From assembly GCA_000310025.1 (NCBI GenBank), contig FN648587.1, positions 33,667 through 97,666 of the forward strand: DNA of 64,000 nt. The letters run 5' to 3'. The notes under the pieces were generated by a model that saw nothing but the letters and a program-made list of their open reading frames with translations, ran no database searches and had not been told where the DNA came from. Position numbers and translations under genes: made by a program. Position 1 is the stretch's first letter; every line of letters begins with the position of its first letter. Origin of the DNA: Ectocarpus siliculosus (lineage: Eukaryota; Sar; Phaeophyceae; Ectocarpales; Ectocarpaceae). Below are positions 1 to 9,506 of this stretch, one piece after another.

Positions 1-1545
1 CACGGTCAATGCCCGCAAACACTATTGCAGTCATTGAGCTAGACGTTGCGTTGCGGTAAATCGGTTTCAATTGTTTTTAAATGGGGTTTGAACAATTGTT
101 TCGGCCGTCTTCGTCGACGTGGGCGTGCCACTCTCACGATCACAGCGCCCCTGTCGCGAGCTTTAGACTCCAAGGGCGAGCCGAGTTACAGCACCGTGAA
201 GTACGGCTAAATATCGTGCATCGGGCGCGTCTACGCAAGGGGCTTCAAGGGACTGCGATCTCTACAGAATCACGCAGCTCATTGGACGAGATTTCGGAGA
301 ACGTCAACTCATAAATCATGACACATACTTGAAGTACAAGCATACGTGTACTTAGCACAGTTTTTTGTTGCCGCATGGTCTCATCTGTAGATAGATATCG
401 ACGGACTATCCGTACTATGTGGTATGCGTTGTAGGTTCATACAGTAAGACATGCATGCATCCTGTCGCCTTCTCTAGCGGAAGCAACGCGAACTGGAGTA
501 TGTGCATCGTGTATTGTCACCGCACGGATGGTTTAGTACTACGTTTATGCCACACACACCATCCAAGTTGCACATATTCTACAGCTGTAGCAAGGAAGAT
601 ACGCCACAACTATAGACCTAAATTGCTTTGTTTTGAGCTTGAACATGCACGCAAATCTCACGGCATCATCAATTGGTGCAAGTGCTGCAAGGTTGAAGGC
701 ATTTGTCTTACGTAATACTGTGAACACTGCTGTTGTTGTACTGCTGTTGTTGTATAGAAGGTGCAGCTGAAGACTGCGCTATATCGTATATATACAGTGA
801 AACAAGATATATCAACTTTTCGTGATACCACACCGTTTCATGGAAAAATTGCTGGACGTTAGGCAGAAGTTAGTTTGTGCACAGTGAACGTTCTGGGTTG
901 TGTGGAATAATTGCTGGAAGTCAGTCAGAAGTTAGTCTGTGCAGAGTGAAAAATGTTTTGCACATTTCATCGAATGTTCCGTATTTCCTCTCCAAGTTAG
1001 TCAGAAGTTAGTCTGTAAAGCGTGAAAGGGTGCTGGAGCCCCACCGGCCCCACCCGGTCACTTTCATTTTCGACATCCTCCCCTCTTATTCCCGCATCAT
1101 CCTTTAGCTGCAACACGACATTAACGCCCTGTCCCGTCGCTCCCCAGCAAAGCGTAAGTCCATCCAGTCAGAGAGTCGTAGTGGAGAGTCCCGGCCCCCT
1201 GTACAAAAGGGCGACCTCAGCTGGTCTTACCCGGGGCCCGACTGCGACGACGGCGGTCACCTTAAGCTCATTAACAAGCGCGACGGTACAGGCAAGTTTG
1301 CCCCTTGCGACCGTAACAACAACCGCGACGCGGACAGTTGTAGCGTATCCTGCACCATCCTCACCCCGTCCACAACGTACCCCAAGCCGTGCCAGCTCTG
1401 CCTCGCCCAGGTGGGAGGTACTCCTTCGCTCGGGATCCCAACCGAACAGATCAAGAGCCGAGGCTTCAAAGGAAAATGCTATTTTTCTCATTAATGATAT
1501 CAAGTAATTTCCGCCTGATGGGTGCCCGAATGTTGTTCAGGTGTA
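1..1545 (+). mobile_element. Helitron-like element copy H4, 5' part
   Basis: This stretch is homologous, in inverted orientation, to about 58600-60113 (the upstream half of copy H3). Positions 1-345 are also homologous to 31510-31859. It contains the non-coding 5' flank (1-1020) and first coding exon (about 1115-1471) of the cysteine-rich accessory gene carried by these elements. Within 830-1020 a degenerate motif with TTAGTCAGAAGTTAGTCTG is repeated three times. The homology to the other copies stops shortly after 1545, and the element runs off the left window edge. Assignment to the Helitron class rests on the Helitron N-terminal domain seen in the sister copies, because this copy does not include that domain. 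Confidence 0.6.
1115..1471 (+). pseudogene. Cys-rich accessory protein, exon 1 (H4 copy)
   Basis: An open frame encodes a basic serine-rich start (SPAKRKS-like) followed by a cysteine cluster. Visible landmarks are PGPDCDDGG, LKLINKRDG, KFAPCDR, DSCSVSCTI and KPCQLCL. The spacing of cysteine pairs suggests a small metal-binding fold, but I do not recognise a named family. The position matching the start codon of the other copies reads ATT here, and the splice donor after the SRGFK codons reads GGAAAA instead of GTAAAA. The exon therefore appears to have lost both its start and its donor. The same exon occurs at 34720-35076 and 58631-58983 on the minus strand and, truncated, from 35237. Confidence 0.5.
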
Positions 1546-2355
1546 CTTACCCATGTACAAGGTCATGAAGTACCGCAGTACATCGTGTTTGGTTAATCGA
1601 TCATGACTTAATAACCGTCTGTGATTTGTGTGTGTGTGACAAATAAAGAACCACCCGCGTGCTGTAGCTCGTTCGTCGGGTGTTCACCAAACAAGAAGTT
1701 TCATGGGCCCCGCGCAAGGCACACCTACCCGCGCCCGTTCACCTACGAGGCTAGCATGTCCGACACAGCTAATCATTCATGTGGGGAGTAGACGTGCGGG
1801 GCAGGTGCTGCGTAACATGATGTTGTGCAAGATGGTGGGAAGATGGCGGCGGGAACAGGGCGTATCAACGAACAACCCGCGCACGCGGGCTGTGTGCGTG
1901 AAACACAGCAGTCGAGGAACGCATCTCTTGAAGCCTCTTTGTTGGCATTGCCGTACCTGTTTAGCCCTCCAGCCCAATCCAACGAGAGTAGTCGACGCCG
2001 CGAATGGTACGTTTTTGTCTAGCTGGTACTGGACGTCGAGCGGAAAGGATGAGTGAGTGAGGTTCTCCAGACAACGTTAAACGTGAACAAGGGCTCGCGC
2101 TCGTTTTTTTTTTTGCAGCATTTCTCTCCGCGCGACAAAGATAGCGACGTGACCTGCAAACGCTCGTTCTTCTCGGCCCCGAACAGGTAAGCCATGAAGG
2201 ATACACGAACGATTTTGGGTGCTCTCTCGACGTCTGGCGGGCGTTTGGTGTTGCAAAACGAATTTTTTCAACGGACAATCAATCTGGGATCCTGATCTCA
2301 GCCCCAAACCCTGATTTCTGTGACACGTGACAAAAAAGGGGCCCTAACCCCGAGT
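1546..2355. other. no gene seen
   Basis: No frame here shows a recognisable protein, conserved splice pair or homology to other parts of the window. There is a short A/T-rich stretch, a poly-T run near 2105 and a telomere-like CCCTAACCCC near 2342. Confidence 0.4.
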
Positions 2356-2617
2356 CAGATGGATAGTGGGTGCTCAATTTCGCTCGCGGAGTTTTGCGTT
2401 TACTTTTATTACGGTCCGTACAACGCCCGTTTTTGGGCGGTTTCAGGCGGTTTCGGAGGGGGCCTGGAAGCGCTGGTCGTTTTGTACTGAAAGTAGTGAA
2501 GGAATGCATCAAATTGAGTTTGGGTTTTTCTCGTAAGGGCGTTGGCTTCAGATGAACGGTGGGTGCTCAATCTCTCTCGCGGAGTTTTGCGTTTATTTTT
2601 ATTACGGTCCGTACAAC
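2356..2617 (+). repeat. 69 bp direct repeat pair
   Basis: Two near-identical 69 bp units lie at 2356-2424 and 2549-2617, 193 bases apart. Each runs from CAGATG through GGGTGCTCAAT and GTTTTGCGTTTA to GGTCCGTACAAC. The second unit is followed at once by a telomere-like CCCTAACCCC. No coding function is apparent. Confidence 0.75.
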
Positions 2618-4327
2618 CCTAACCCCGATGCCGAGAGGGGGTCGAGGGGACACAAGGTGGTGCTGCCAATGACCGTCTGGCATCCACGACGACAAGGCAC
2701 GCCGGCGGGGACGAGAAATCACCTGAAAGGTCACGGAAACGGAAGCAGGATGAAAGACACGGCGTTAGTCCTGCGAAGACACGTGTTCGACCTGACACGC
2801 GGAGGAGTGCTCCTCGTAGCAATTGGGAGTTGGGGTTACAGGCTGCAAGAAACAGAACAAGAGACAGCGGTAGCCATGACGGTAACCGAGCGGATGTTCG
2901 TCTCCGCCCGCTGCCTGAGTGTGAACTGTCGAAGATGAAGAAATGAATGACGATTCGCAAGGCTCATTTCAACCGGGCAGGCGTGACTTGGAAGGCCATA
3001 GCGAAAGACGGCCACAAGAGGACAAAATTTGGCAGCAGAGTTGCTTCCAGGACAGTGCGGCAGTGTGCGAAACTCTCTGATCAATGTACGAGTACGCCTG
3101 GCCTGGTGCATTTGGTTGAGATAGCACTACGCCAAGGTTTGTGTTGATTGTTGCGCTAGTGCTTGTCTTGTGCCCGTTGTCCTGAGCGTGGCATAAACTG
3201 ACCTGGTGTTCTTGGCCAATAGAAACCACGCCTGGGTTCGTATTGGTGGTTGATCCGGGAACGTTCTGGCCGGTTGTCTTCAGCGTGGGAGGATCCTTCA
3301 TAAGAAGGTCGAATCGGCACGACATATGGTGGTATGCGAATAACTCATAAACGTGAAAGAATGTGAGAAATTTCGGCTATAAAAGCCCAAATGGAGGCGG
3401 CCAAATCGTCCAAGTCTTGGGGGAGGAATGGGCAGCAGCGGTACTTGAACCTCTTGTTTCTCGAGCCCGCCAGCGTTCCGATATTTTTTTGGTGCTCATA
3501 GGGTTCGTCTGGGTGAGTGTTTGAAGAATCGCAACAAACAAATTATTATTAGTTGAGAAATGTTGGCTATGGAAAACCCTAACCCTTGCGTCTTTATGAG
3601 TCGGGCCGGCCTCGCCCCCGGCAGAGTTTCCGGAGTTTTCCGAAGACATGTGTGGCTAGACTATGGCGTGGACCGTTCAAACGCTAGAGTGTTGATTGGC
3701 CCCAAGCTTAGTACTGCTGGAGTAGCACGGACGAACCGGTTGACAGACGTGAGGAGATGGTAAATCCGTTTTATTGGCTGTCCTCGTAGAGAGTGGGCAC
3801 CAGGGCGCAACACAAGCACCGAGACACACGAGCGTAACTCAAAACCACAGATGAGTATTACCGCAGTATCGATCGTAAGGATACCACAATCCACCTCACG
3901 AACAAACCCTGTCCACCGTAAAATAAAGAACGATTACGAGTAGACTAAGCCCTTGGTTGTTTCGATGTTTCAAAGGACCAAGAAGACATTGACCGTATCC
4001 TCTGAAACCCCCCCACCACCATACATCACCGAAATTAACCCTATTGATTGTGATCATATCTCGCCCCTGGCTTGAATTTATCTGAATTTTGAGCTGAGAG
4101 GCTCCGTGAGCAGACCACACGCAGGCGACTGAGAGCACCTTGTGCTTCCTCCCGTCTCCCTACGCACACCGACCCAGGCACGAGTCAATCCCAGCCTTGC
4201 CCAACCTCATACCTCGTCCTATGCCAGGAAGTGCCTAAGCTTCACATCATGAGAGCAAAACTCAGCTTCATAGAAGCGAAATTCAGCTTCATTGATATCC
4301 TCTATCAACCCCATGCGTTGGACATGA
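2618..4327. other. no gene seen; downstream flank of the glycosyltransferase
   Basis: This stretch has no recognisable protein domain. It includes a telomere-like AACCCTAACCC at 3575 and a weak degenerate duplication near 3150-3290. The minus-strand 3' untranslated region of the glycosyltransferase gene should lie just below 4328, but no clear polyadenylation signal decided its end. Confidence 0.4.
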
Positions 4328-4747
4328 CTAGCGACGTCCTTTGGCCACAAGTAATGCATCTAACGCGCGCGTGAAGATCGACGTCGAGTACAAAACCGGA
4401 TCGTGCCACGAACCCTCAATGGGAACCCACAGTTGCCCTCTCTCCGCGATCGCGATGGGAGGGATCAACCTGTACTGTTGAGGAGTTCTATCGCCGGTGC
4501 ATCGGGTGGAGAAGAACGATATGCCTTTCGTAAGCAAGCCGGCGATCTGGCCGAACGTGCTGCACCCCATGAAAATCCCGTCGGCTTTAATCATGCAAGA
4601 CATATCGTTCTGAACGTCGGAGCCCACGTGAAGAACGATGGTCTTGTCGCGAACTCGGAACATACCGGATCGTTTCGGGATGCAAAAACCCCCGACACGC
4701 TTCTCCTCGCAATCTTTCGGCGTCGTTGCAGCCAAGCATTCCTCGAT
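4328..4747 (-). CDS. glycosyltransferase exon 5 (C-terminus)
   Basis: The acceptor AACTATCAG before 4747 joins in phase 0 to exon 4 after VELDQ. The frame then runs 139 codons to TAG at 4330-4328. It includes KTIVLHVGSD, IKADGIFMGCSTFG and a final GSWHDP segment. Confidence 0.65.
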   Translation of the reverse strand: MEECLAATTPKDCEEKRVGGFCIPKRSGMFRVRDKTIVLHVGSDVQNDMSCMIKADGIFMGCSTFGQIAGLLTKGISFFSTRCTGDRTPQQYRLIPPIAIAERGQLWVPIEGSWHDPVLYSTSIFTRALDALLVAKGRR

Positions 4748-7700
4748 CTGATAGTTGCAAGCGTGTGGAACACAGAGCAGAATGAGTAAAACCCAACCCC
4801 TAGCCCAACGTACAGGAGAGACAGCATCCCACCGGGTTTGACGATACTCTCCCAGATTTGGGTGTGTGCATCGGGTGGAAGTAATTTCATTGGGCAACAC
4901 CCTCTATTTGTGGGCAAACCGATGTGAAAATAATAATAGTGTGTGCTTTGCAGCGTGCCAGCGCCCACGTTTTTGACAGGAAACAGCGAACAGAGCTGAC
5001 AAATGTGCTCATGTTCTGGAGTTATGGTTACATTTTTTAGGCTCAATATATCAATCAAGGTTTAGGGTTAGGCACGCACACGTCCGTTTTCATTACATAT
5101 ATTTTTGGTTTGTTTTTCCGTCTCTCTGCCTGCACGCAAGGGAATTTTACAAAGTGAAGTAAATCCATCGAAAGTTTTTTCGAGCTTTCTTTCCAACGCA
5201 TGAGACCTGAGCCGTAGGGGTACACAGTAGCAAGCTCAAACCTACACAGCCGACGGCGTGAACGGTGGGGGTGCACAGAGGAAGCGACTTGTGAATTCAG
5301 ATGTGTACAGTTGTCAAACCAAGGACCTACACACGGGCCGGATACAATAAGTTAATGCATATATATTTTCAAGTCAAAAAGCAATTTCTAACATCGGGCA
5401 TGCGAAAGGCACAGGATAAATGGGACTCGGTTTTGTTGTCTGGTTGGGTAGCCACAAAGTCAAAACTTCTTGCAAACAGGAGTTGACGTATGTATGCACA
5501 CGCGTTCCCTGTTTGAGGAACTTACGCCGCACCAAAATCCTTTTGGTATATTTAGCCAACAAGCGGTATGGAGCGTGGAAGACGGGCTCTTTGGTAAAGT
5601 TCACGACGTGGTGGAATGTGTGTGATCACTGTTGGGCATGTGACTGCCACAGGTGCTGCATGCTACCAGTTCAAGCGGTAGCATTGCCACCATCATGAGG
5701 TGTCTCGAATGCGAAAACCCGGCGGCGGATGATCGTGTATCCACTGCATAGGTGTCAATGAAACGGCAAGCTACCGTGGGCCACCACGCGTAAAGCAAGT
5801 CTTCCAGAGCACTGTCGAGGGTCAGGATTGCGTGACAAGCACCGCCTGTTCCAGCCGATACCTACCGGATGTGTTTTATTTGCATTAGTCAGCAGTTTCC
5901 TTACCTATTCTACCTCCAACTCGTCTTTCTGCACCCAATGGTTGAATTTTTTGCTTTTAGATACCCCGCACGCACGCGCTGAAATTGTTTTCGTGTGCCT
6001 GGGACTGTGGTGTATGAATGTTTGGACAATAGGACATGGGAAAGGGAAGAGGCAACTAGATTCCCCTGTTCCCCGTCCAGAAAATGTATGCTTGGACGTC
6101 GCACACCTTGATATGAGTGACGCTTGCGGGCAACAAGGGTCTCCAATGAGAGGAATCAAACGTTCACGTGCGGGCTAGTATCGCGATATCGGGTGTACAA
6201 GAACGAGTAAGATCTCATACGAAGCCGAACTTGAGCACAAGAACTCAAAGCTACCCATGGCGTATTGATACTACGCGGGATTCTTGCGCGCCGTGCCCGC
6301 CTGCACACAACTCCGTATTCCGCTTAGAGATATACGTTGGGGGCAGAGATATTTGTGTACCTACTACCCAAACACCAGCAAACACCACGACAACAGCACG
6401 TGCGATAATGCCAAACAGTGGTAAGCGTGCGAAGGAAGTTGTGTTGACCCAAGGCAAACGGTGATCTAATATTTCCATGAGACGGGCGAGGTGCACATAC
6501 CTGGTCAAGTTCGACCGGCCAAGTTGGGAATTCGTCAAACAGCCCGGTGTTCGCCGAAGGGCACGGACTCAGCGTTTCGGAGAAAACATGGAACAACGGC
6601 TCCGGCAACCCTCTTTGTCTGATCTCGCCGGCCACGGTGTCCATGACCGACTCCACTTTGTGGAAATATTGCGGGCTCCCGTCGTAATAGGCGCGTCTAT
6701 CACCCATACGGATATGCACAGCAAAATTAAAACGGTTGTCTTCGAAGTGGCAGCGCGGGTTCTCGTTGTACCTGGTTGTACGGAGCGGAGGGCGAGGGGC
6801 ATTGGTGGAACAGTTGTCGTCCGCAGAGAGGTCTTGCTCGCTTTCATAATTTGTCCTGTTACATACTGCACCCAACGTCGAACGACCGGGAGAGGGCAAC
6901 AGTATTGCTTCAGATCGCTGAGGATAAATTTCTTTTAACGCCGCTGTCCGACACCGTCAAGATTTGTTTCAGCTGTAGTCGTGCGTAACAAGCGGTTGTA
7001 CGTCGACGACACGGCCCGTGCAGATCGTCAACAAGTAACGCTACTGCAGTCGTGGATCCGATGTATGTGGGTCGTGTGGCACAGGCCCTCGACCCTCCCA
7101 TGTTGGAGCCTCTTCTTATACTCAACACGAGGGTACGCAAAAAAACAATAGCGGGTCGAGAGTCCGTGACGAACAAGTTCGACTCTCTTACATCCGAGCC
7201 CCCTCGTCATACATTGGAGCCATAACTCTACTTGAGTATCGTTTGCTGTCCGTGACACGTATTCCTGTCATGCACGCTTGCTGCGCACCGACTGGAGTCG
7301 CACAGAAGAGGGCCAATCTATGAATGCGGTGCCATGGTGCGCACGGGATGGTGAGCTATCAAGTTAGACGGCTGTCGGGGGTTTTGCCCAGTGGGACACC
7401 CAAAACACATAATGCCATGTCGAACACTTGTTGCATCCGCGTTGCTCTTTCGCAATATCTACGACCGACTGGCGCCATTTCGCTGTAACGAACCACACGC
7501 CGCCCTTTGAACTTATTCCGACGTTTTGGGGCCGGGTGTTAAACTACCACAAGCGACGCAAGATGCCACAGCCCATGGACCGGTTCTCACAGCTCGAATA
7601 CTGACAGAAGAACGAGGGGGGGGGTCTGAAATGGGGGCGTTGCAACCGCTTAGTTGACATGATTTGGAAATCATACCATTTCATCTTGACATCCTCTTTT

Positions 7701-9182
7701 GTCATGGAGTAGTCCAGCTTTGGGAATCGGTCCAGGGTGTGTGGAATATTGTGTCACCTACGATTGCTCTTCCTTTTGCTTTTTCGCCGAGCGGTATAAA
7801 CTGCCACGACGTCTACCACATGGTAACAAACAGCGGAAACTGTCTTCGGTGGGATTTAAAAGACCGCCGATGAGCTAAGACGGCCTCTTGGCGAAAGGGC
7901 AAGACGGGTTGGCCGCACCGGCCATGTCACCCTCTTCCTCTCCTTCTGGGGAAAATGCCGCCCAACATGTGTGGAACCATTACGCTCGGTATTTCGCGGT
8001 TAACCCCGACATCACACACCTTTGACAAGCCACCACGCCAACTCAGAAGGCTTCGAACCTGAGATGTGAACTCACCATGGTCGTGGATGCCTATGAAAAT
8101 TCGACCTCGTCTCTTGGAGAACTTCTCGAACGATGGATTTTTTCCTCTCGTCCCATGACCCAATGTTCACGAAGTGGTGGGCTGCCTCCATTAGATCTAT
8201 GGAAAAAATCACACGGTCCCAGCGCTGGCGCTTGATATCCGATTGCTGCAGCATGGCCTGTATCTGAAATATAGCTTGAGTGAAGGATCCCCTGTTAGTC
8301 TGTCGGGGTCAAACATCGAGAGAGACAGAACAACGGACGACAGTGCATGTGCATGTCTGAGAAGCGAACGTGCCTACAGGGCTGATGAAATCCCATGACA
8401 TGTGCAGTTGAGTCTTACGGCTTCGATCTGCTGGGCTAAGAACTGGCTGTTCGACTCGGAGAGCACGACATCGTCCATTTGTAGTAACACGTGTATATTG
8501 ATGGCCAAGGTCATAGGCAGTCCATTTCGTCGACGAAACGGCAGGGTCTCAAACCAACGCGGGTCTAGGCGCTTGCCTCGACAATGAAGACCTTCTCTTG
8601 CACCGGAATTGGGACAGACGGCACATCGAGCTGGAAGTATGCCAGCCAGTCAATGATTACACATCGACGCAGTGCGTCTCGCTCCTCTTGCGTCTTCGAA
8701 AGACCCATTTCTGCGATGGTACCGGCTCTGTGGCAATACATCACAGCCCCGTCGCCACCCACGCCCTTGTTCCCCCAAGCGGGCGTGACCCAATCGCACC
8801 CCATCTCTCTGGAAAATATCCACGTCGCCAAATGTCTGATGGTGGTACTGCCGGCGCCGTCATAGTTCGGTTTCGAATCAACGAGGCACGGTGACCCTGT
8901 CCGTCTTAGCTCCTCGGCCGTATCTATCCATAGGTCTGCATCCGGCATACGCGGATGAAACCCTTCCCATATTGTATCGTTGAAGTCGTTCCAAACGTGT
9001 AAGCAGTCTTCGAAGGTCCACCCTGACCCGTTGTATTGGCCGGGTGCAAGGTCGGCGCACGCGTCGGCAGGTGTCACCCCTCCCGGCGATCCGGTTGCAG
9101 GCGCCAAACCGCTTTCCTCAAAAAACGGCGTTAGCAGCAGCAGAAGCAGCGCCGGCAGCAGAGTCCAGCGCGACACGAACAT
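4328..9182 (-). CDS. secreted/Golgi glycosyltransferase-like protein with HxRxGD motif (five exons)
   Basis: Model: exons 9182-8419, 8263-8076, 7600-7548, 6865-6501 and 4747-4328, joined in consistent phase, giving about 595 residues. The N-terminus is a hydrophobic signal peptide or membrane anchor (residues about 5-22, leucine-rich). It is followed by a luminal region with possible N-glycosylation sites (NGS, NDT) and a segment (SKPNYDGAG ... ATWIFSREMGCDWVTP) that resembles the nucleotide-sugar-binding N-half of fucosyltransferase-like enzymes. Exon 4 has HIRMGD, the H-x-R-x-G-D signature of inverting fucosyltransferase-type folds, then FHVFSE. Exon 5 has IKADGIFMGCSTFGQIAG, the usual place of the aspartate-serine-rich motif near the active site. 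A role in cell-wall or glycoprotein fucosylation is inference. The family could also be another HxRxGD glycosyltransferase. Exon 1 needs one missing base near 8577. Exon 3 and the start of exon 4 are the least certain parts. Confidence 0.7.
6501..6865 (-). CDS. glycosyltransferase exon 4 with HIRMGD
   Basis: The exon is bounded by GGGTGCAG (acceptor) and GTATGT (donor, 6500-6495) and ends in phase 0. An alternative acceptor, CCTCAG before 6917, would lengthen it in the same frame. It carries the HIRMGD motif, a tyrosine-rich stretch, and FHVFSE in front of a proline/aspartate-rich loop. Confidence 0.65.
7548..7600 (-). CDS. glycosyltransferase exon 3 (tentative)
   Basis: A 53-base exon is suggested by a strong pyrimidine tract plus CTGTCAG acceptor and a weak GTAGTT donor. 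It accepts the phase-2 end of exon 2 and supplies phase 1 to exon 4, reading IRAVRTGPWAVASC. The frame stays open past the donor for a few codons, so the true donor may differ. Confidence 0.35.
8076..8263 (-). CDS. glycosyltransferase exon 2
   Basis: The acceptor is CTATATTTCAG before 8263 and the donor is GTGAGT immediately after 8076. The exon enters in phase 0 from exon 1 and reads IQAMLQQSDIKRQRWDRVIF and onward to a phase-2 end. It contains WDRVIFSIDLMEAAHHF and a basic ERKKSIVREVLQE helix. Confidence 0.6.
8419..9182 (-). CDS. glycosyltransferase exon 1 (signal peptide; apparent 1-base deletion)
   Basis: ATG at 9182-9180 opens a frame with a leucine-rich signal peptide. The frame runs to a stop at 8567-8565, but coding character continues at once in another frame (LDPRWFETLPF ... 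SQFLAQQIEA) to a clean donor, GTAAGA, at 8418-8413. The two frames join if a single base is missing in the GCAAGC stretch at about 8574-8579. With that base restored the exon is 255 whole codons and ends in phase 0. It could be a real null mutation, strain polymorphism or an assembly error. Confidence 0.7.
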
Positions 9183-9342
9183 CCTTATTGTTTGTCCCAG
9201 GCCACCTGCTCATGAACGCGGATTTTCGGGTTGGTCACGGTGGATGACGTGTGGTCCTCAGATAGGGACGTTTGCGGCCGTCTCTGCATGGTCGGGAACC
9301 CTGTTATGGGGCGTCATGGGGGAGGCTAGGTATATTCACTGG
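9183..9342. other. spacer between glycosyltransferase ATG and retrotransposon
   Basis: Only 160 bases separate the glycosyltransferase start codon from the outer edge of the YR element's left terminal repeat. The gene's 5' untranslated region and core promoter must lie here or inside the element. No clear TATA box was identified. Confidence 0.5.
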
Positions 9343-9498
9343 TAATCTCGGATTTGAGACGCATCTAGATTTCGGAACGAAATCGGGAAGAGTCAGATAT
9401 TCCAGAAAGGATGTTGGAAAATGACCCCACCTAGTTCAGTCCCCCTTTTCTCTCCCGAAATACGCCGGAGCTATCGAGGAGAAGGGATATATTTGAGA
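9343..9498 (+). repeat. left terminal direct repeat of the YR element
   Basis: A 156 bp repeat runs from TAATCTCGGATT to GGATATATTTGAGA and is about 90% identical to 18229-18379. It ends eight bases before the gag ATG, so it probably supplies the promoter and leader. Confidence 0.85.
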
Positions 9499-9506
9499 GT
9501 CGTAAC

